Shown here piece by piece: positions 60,505-64,000 of a DNA stretch of 64,000 bases. Source of the DNA: Amycolatopsis rubida (GTDB lineage: Bacteria > Actinomycetota > Actinomycetes > Mycobacteriales > Pseudonocardiaceae); contig NZ_FOWC01000007.1 of NCBI RefSeq assembly GCF_900115345.1, positions 62,001 through 126,000 of the forward strand. Direction: 5' to 3'. How positions within the stretch are numbered: the first letter of the stretch is position 1; each line of letters opens with the position of its first letter. Below the pieces are notes generated by a model. That model was not told the origin of the DNA and made no database searches. It was given only the letters and a program-made list of their open reading frames with translations. Made by a program: the position numbers and the translations under genes.

Positions 60505-62124
60505 ATGGATGACACGCATGTTCCGGTACTGGTCGTCGGAGGCGGTCCGGTCGGGCTGAGCGCCGCGCTGTTCCTCGGCCAGCACGGGGTGCGCACGCTG
60601 CTCGTCGAGAAGCGCGACGGCACGTCCACCTTGCCGAGGGCGCCTGGGCTGCAGGCGCGGACCTTGGAGCTGTTCAGGGCAGCCGGTGTGCTGCCCCGGA
60701 TACGCGCCCTCGAGATGGGCGACTCCCACTCCTACTTCGAGGGCGGCATCCTACGCGTGCCGACTTTCGCGCGGATCGACGAGGCGGTGGTGGTGGAGGC
60801 CCCGTCCCTGGACGGGCCCGACGTGAGTCCTGAACGCGTGATGGGCTGTGGGCAGGATCGCTACGAGCGAGTCCTCGCCGACCTCGCTCGCGAGGCAGGG
60901 GCTGAGACCCGGTTTTCCACGCGGCTGTGCGAGTTCGCCCAGGACGACGACGGCGTGACTGCGGTCCTTGAGGACACCGTGACCGAGGTGCGGTCGACCG
61001 TGCGGGCCGGCCACCTGGTGGGCGCGGACGGCGCGAGCAGCACCATTCGCGAGGCGCTCGGCGTACACAGGACCGGTCGCGGCACAGTCTTCAACGCGCT
61101 GAGCATCTACTTCCGGGCACCGCAGCTCGAGGAATGGTTGAAGGGCAGGCATTTCATCCTCTGCTACGCCACCGAGGCACCGGGAACGCTGATGGGACTG
61201 TCCCGATTGCACGGGTGTGATCCCTGGCTGGCGGCGCCGCTGTACTTCCCGGAGCGTGGCGAGAGCCCAGAGGACTTCACCGACGAGCGCTGCGTGGAGA
61301 TCATCCGCACCGCCTCCGGTGTGCCGGACATGAAAGTCGAGATCGTCGGCAAGGTGCCGTGGCAGGGCACGCAGCTGGTGGCAGAGACCTTCCGCGCGGG
61401 CCGGGTGTTTCTCGCCGGAGACGCCGCGCACGTGCACCCTCCCGCGGGTGGCTTCGGTGCCAACACCGGCATCCACGACGCGCACAACCTGGCGTGGAAG
61501 CTCGCCGCGGTCCTCCGCGGGCAGGCCGGGGACGCGTTGCTGGACACCTACGACGTCGAGCGCAGGCGAGTCGGCGAGGCGATGGCCGAACAAGCGATGA
61601 TCCGCAATCGGATCCGCCACGGTCACGCGGATGCCGAGACGACCGCCGCGATGGTCGACGACATCGTCATCACCTTGGGCTATCGGTACCGCTCCGAGTC
61701 CGTTGTGGACGACGGCCCGGAGGCGCCCGTGCTCACCCCGGATCTGCGGCTGACCGGCGAACCCGGCACCCGGGCACCGCACGTGTGGCTGGACCGCGCG
61801 GGTGCGCGGATCTCCACGGTCGACCTGTTCTGGGACGAGTTCGTTCTCCTCACCGGACGGGCGGGCAATGGGTGGGCCGCCGCCGCCCGCCTGGCGGGCG
61901 AGCGGTTCGGGATTCCGTTGCGCGCCCACGTCATCGCGGAGAACGGCGACCTGGTCGCCCGCGAACGGGCGTGGACGGCCGCGTTCGGTGTGGACGAGGA
62001 CGACGCGGTGCTGGTCCGGCCGGACGCGATGGTGGCATGGCGGTCGCGGGGCGCCGTCGAGGACAAGGAGGCTGCTTTGGCCGAGGTGCTCGCGCGGGTG
62101 TGCGGATTGAGGAGGTCGTCATGA
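60505..62124 (+). CDS. FAD-dependent aromatic hydroxylase (PheA/TfdB/TcmG-type)
   Basis: Class A flavoprotein monooxygenase of 539 residues. FAD-binding motifs are VLVVGGGPVGLSAALFLG (8-25), GADGASSTIREALG (about 172) and FLAGDAAHVHPPAGGFGANT (about 308). The C-terminal 140 residues form the thioredoxin-like domain of the phenol-hydroxylase branch. Such enzymes use NAD(P)H and oxygen to hydroxylate aromatic polyketides such as tetracenomycin or anthracycline intermediates. AGGGGA precedes ATG 60505. It is divergent from the two methyltransferases and coupled by ATGA to the POT transporter, so it belongs to the tailoring part of the cluster. Confidence 0.92.
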   Translation: MDDTHVPVLVVGGGPVGLSAALFLGQHGVRTLLVEKRDGTSTLPRAPGLQARTLELFRAAGVLPRIRALEMGDSHSYFEGGILRVPTFARIDEAVVVEAPSLDGPDVSPERVMGCGQDRYERVLADLAREAGAETRFSTRLCEFAQDDDGVTAVLEDTVTEVRSTVRAGHLVGADGASSTIREALGVHRTGRGTVFNALSIYFRAPQLEEWLKGRHFILCYATEAPGTLMGLSRLHGCDPWLAAPLYFPERGESPEDFTDERCVEIIRTASGVPDMKVEIVGKVPWQGTQLVAETFRAGRVFLAGDAAHVHPPAGGFGANTGIHDAHNLAWKLAAVLRGQAGDALLDTYDVERRRVGEAMAEQAMIRNRIRHGHADAETTAAMVDDIVITLGYRYRSESVVDDGPEAPVLTPDLRLTGEPGTRAPHVWLDRAGARISTVDLFWDEFVLLTGRAGNGWAAAARLAGERFGIPLRAHVIAENGDLVARERAWTAAFGVDEDDAVLVRPDAMVAWRSRGAVEDKEAALAEVLARVCGLRRSS

Positions 62125-63611
62125 GCACTACCCGGCCGGTCGCCGAGCGCGGCGACCGGACAGTGTCGCTGCGCCGGATGCCCCGGTGGTATGTGACCCT
62201 GTTCAGCTCGGACCTGCTGGAGCGCTTCGGTTTCTACGCGATGCAGGCGGTACTGGTGCTCTACGCCGCCGCTCCCGCGTCCGGAGGCGGCCTAGGGCTC
62301 GCCACGGCCGACGCCGCCGGGCTGTTCGGCGCGTGGATCGGCGTGATGTTCGTGCTGTCGCTGCCCGGCGGCTGGCTCGGCGACCGCGTGCTCGGCCATC
62401 GGCGCGCGATGATCGCGGGCTGCGTGGCCGCCGTGCTCGGCTATCTGTGCCTCGCCATACCGGGCGGCTGGACGGCGGCGGCGGGCCTGTCGCTGGTGGC
62501 CATCGGCGGCGGCATGTTCAAGTCCAACCAAAACGCCCTGACCAACCTGATGTTCGGCGGGCACCGCGGCCGTGAGTCCGGTATTTCCCTGATGTATGTG
62601 GGGACGCAGGTCAGTGCGCTCCTCGCGCCGCTGGTCACTGGATTCCTCGGCGAGAGAGGGAACTGGCCGGCCGCGTTCGCCGTCGCCGCCGTCGCGATGG
62701 CCGTCTGCGGCGTCCTGCTGGCGGTGACCGCACGGCAGTTCGCCGAGGTAGGCACCCGCCCTGCCCGCCCGCTGGACGCCCCGGAACGCCGCCGGGCGTT
62801 GCGGCGCACCGGCGCGGTCGTCGTCGTGCTGGCCGCGGTGCTGGCCGGGTTCGCCGTGGGCGGGGTGCTCGGCGTGACGGCCGTGCTCGCGCTCAGCGGA
62901 CTGCTCAGCATTGTCGCGCCCGTCGTCGGCTACGTGCTGCTGTACCGCGAGAAGGCGCTGGGGCCGGGCGATCGTCGGAGGCTGCGCGCGTTCCTCGCCG
63001 TGTTCCTCGGCGCGACCCTGTTCTGGATGATCATCGCCCATTCCGCGTCGTTGCTGAATCTGTTCGCCAGGGACCACATCGACCGCGACGTGCTCGGATT
63101 CACTGTTCCCGCGAGCTGGCTGCAGTCTGCGACCCCGGTGTTCATCCTGCTGCTCGCCCCAGCAGTGGCCACGGTGCTGCCGCGCATCGGCGAGCGGCAC
63201 AACGTCGCCGTGAAGTTCAGCGCGGGGCTGCTGCTCGTGGGCACCGGGTTCGTGGTGATGGCGGTAGCCGCGCTGATCGCGTCCGACGGCAGCCGGCTGT
63301 CCCCGCTCTGGCTGGTCGCGGTGTACCTGACCCACGCGTGCGGGGAGGTGACCATCGCCGCCGTCAGCATCTCGGCGGCGGCGGACGTACTGCCGCGCCA
63401 GTTCCTCGGCCGCACGCTCGGCATGCTTTGGCTCTTCGCCGCACTGGGCGGCGGCGTGGGCAGCGTCGTCGTACGGCTGCGCGACGTCGTGCCGGAGCCG
63501 GGGTACTACCTCGGACTCGGCGGCCTGGCGCTGGTGTGCGGTGTGGTTTTCGCGCTGCGCAGGCGGACGTTGACCCGCGCGCTCGCCAAGGACGAGGCGT
63601 TCGCGGCGTGA
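62121..63611 (+). CDS. POT/PTR2 family transporter (MFS)
   Basis: Membrane transporter of 496 residues with about fourteen hydrophobic segments, of the proton-dependent oligopeptide transporter family. The first helix has LERFGFYAMQAVLVLY, matching the ExxERFxYY motif in degenerate form: the second glutamate/arginine pair (LERF) is kept but the first is lost. GGGMFKSNQNALTNLMFG lies in the signature region between helices 4 and 5. It overlaps the hydroxylase gene by ATGA. In natural-product clusters such proteins often export or import the compound or a peptide; loss of part of the proton-coupling motif could change its mode. I infer a transport role in the cluster, substrate unknown. Confidence 0.87.
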   Translation: MSTTRPVAERGDRTVSLRRMPRWYVTLFSSDLLERFGFYAMQAVLVLYAAAPASGGGLGLATADAAGLFGAWIGVMFVLSLPGGWLGDRVLGHRRAMIAGCVAAVLGYLCLAIPGGWTAAAGLSLVAIGGGMFKSNQNALTNLMFGGHRGRESGISLMYVGTQVSALLAPLVTGFLGERGNWPAAFAVAAVAMAVCGVLLAVTARQFAEVGTRPARPLDAPERRRALRRTGAVVVVLAAVLAGFAVGGVLGVTAVLALSGLLSIVAPVVGYVLLYREKALGPGDRRRLRAFLAVFLGATLFWMIIAHSASLLNLFARDHIDRDVLGFTVPASWLQSATPVFILLLAPAVATVLPRIGERHNVAVKFSAGLLLVGTGFVVMAVAALIASDGSRLSPLWLVAVYLTHACGEVTIAAVSISAAADVLPRQFLGRTLGMLWLFAALGGGVGSVVVRLRDVVPEPGYYLGLGGLALVCGVVFALRRRTLTRALAKDEAFAA

Positions 63612-63679
63612 CCGCGCTCCGGCCGGCGTCGACCGGTCGTGGAGCCGTGTGCGATCGAATGGCGAAGGGGGAGAGAACG

Positions 63680-64000
63680 ATGGAACAGGGGCTGTCCGGC
63701 AAGCGCGTGCTCGTGACCGGAGGGACCAGAGGAGTCGGCAGGGTGACCGCCCTCGCGTTCGCGAAGGCGGGAGCGCATGTCGTCGTTTGCCACCACCAGG
63801 CCGGCGAACAGGCGCAAGCCGCTGAGCGGGAGCTGACGGAAGTGGGAGAGCGGCACCGCGTGGTGTGCGCGGACGTGACGGTCCGCTCGGACGTCGAACA
63901 CCTGGCCGAGCAGGCGCTGGAAGCGTTGGGCGGCTTGGACGTCCTGGTCAACAACGTTGGTGTGGACGGCGTCGTGCCGTTCGACGCTCTCGACGACGAC
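63680..64000 (+). CDS. SDR-family ketoreductase (3'-partial)
   Basis: The 107 codons before the right window edge encode the start of a short-chain dehydrogenase/reductase. The cofactor motif TGGTRGVG (13-20), VVVCHHQ after the second strand, VCADVTVRSDV and LVNNVGVDG (the NNAG-like position) are clear; the catalytic Ser/Tyr/Lys lies beyond the edge. The short basic/polar residues after the second strand suggest NADPH. GGGGGAGAG precedes ATG 63680. It follows the POT transporter by 68 bases and is probably a polyketide ketoreductase or related tailoring enzyme of the cluster. Confidence 0.85.
   Translation, partial: MEQGLSGKRVLVTGGTRGVGRVTALAFAKAGAHVVVCHHQAGEQAQAAERELTEVGERHRVVCADVTVRSDVEHLAEQALEALGGLDVLVNNVGVDGVVPFDALDDD

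Noticed and set aside
1..64000. CRISPR arrays, tRNA or rRNA genes, insertion sequences, phage genes
   Set aside because: I looked for repeated spacers, cloverleaf-like sequences and transposase or integrase motifs and saw none.

Overview
Base composition is very GC-rich, with GTG starts, many 1-4 base start/stop overlaps (ATGA, GTGA, TGATG), PucR, LuxR-GAF and XRE/MmyB-type regulators, and dTDP-sugar/aromatic tailoring genes. This points to a filamentous actinomycete, probably an Amycolatopsis-like Pseudonocardiaceae. The genus is an inference; no rRNA or tRNA gene is present to test it. I see no insertion sequence, integrase, tRNA or CRISPR array.

Region 1 (1-19878) is a catabolic island made of two partly parallel gene sets. 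The left set has a zinc ribbon, an acyl-CoA ligase, a tandemly duplicated alpha/beta-barrel protein, an SDR, a SnoaL-like protein, a second SDR, an AcoR/MimR-like activator, an MmgE/PrpD protein, an aldehyde dehydrogenase and an MFS importer. The right set (10997-19830) has a zinc ribbon, HyuA, HyuB, a second duplicated-barrel protein, an aldehyde dehydrogenase, an acyl-CoA ligase and an SDR that is a close paralogue of the left one. HyuA/HyuB with a small Zn protein, a CoA ligase and an SDR resembles the logic of acetophenone/acetone carboxylation: secondary alcohol to ketone, ATP-dependent carboxylation to a beta-keto acid, then CoA activation. The substrate is unknown.

Region 2 (19931-29468) has a DUF2255 protein, a divergently read GAF-LuxR regulator, and an RbsABC-like importer operon ending in a zinc alcohol dehydrogenase. 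One permease of the importer is fused to a C-terminal strictosidine-synthase/SMP-30-like beta-propeller, and a second propeller-like protein follows it. A strong hairpin terminator (29472-29512) closes the operon.

Region 3 (29597-33905) has an LtrA-like membrane protein, an XRE regulator divergent from a Cys-nucleophile alpha/beta hydrolase, and a frameshifted VOC-family gene.

Region 4 (33906-53632) looks like an uptake and breakdown island for an unusual peptide or N-acyl amino acid. It holds an aldehyde dehydrogenase and a class V aminotransferase on the minus strand. On the plus strand are a prolyl oligopeptidase, a cytoplasmic gamma-glutamyltransferase-like enzyme with an altered catalytic motif, a complete oligopeptide ABC importer, a second S9 peptidase, two DAO-type FAD oxidases, a PucR regulator and a threonine-aldolase-like lyase. 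A minus-strand RidA follows. Oxidases that make imines beside an imine deaminase form a coherent set.

Region 5 (53633-57216) is gene-poor. It holds remnants of a phosphotransferase and of a GMC oxidoreductase on either side of an intact secreted TAP-like peptidase. Region 6 (57217-64000) is the edge of a natural-product cluster: a DegT/DnrJ sugar aminotransferase, two O-methyltransferases, an aromatic FAD hydroxylase, a POT transporter and an SDR cut by the right window edge.
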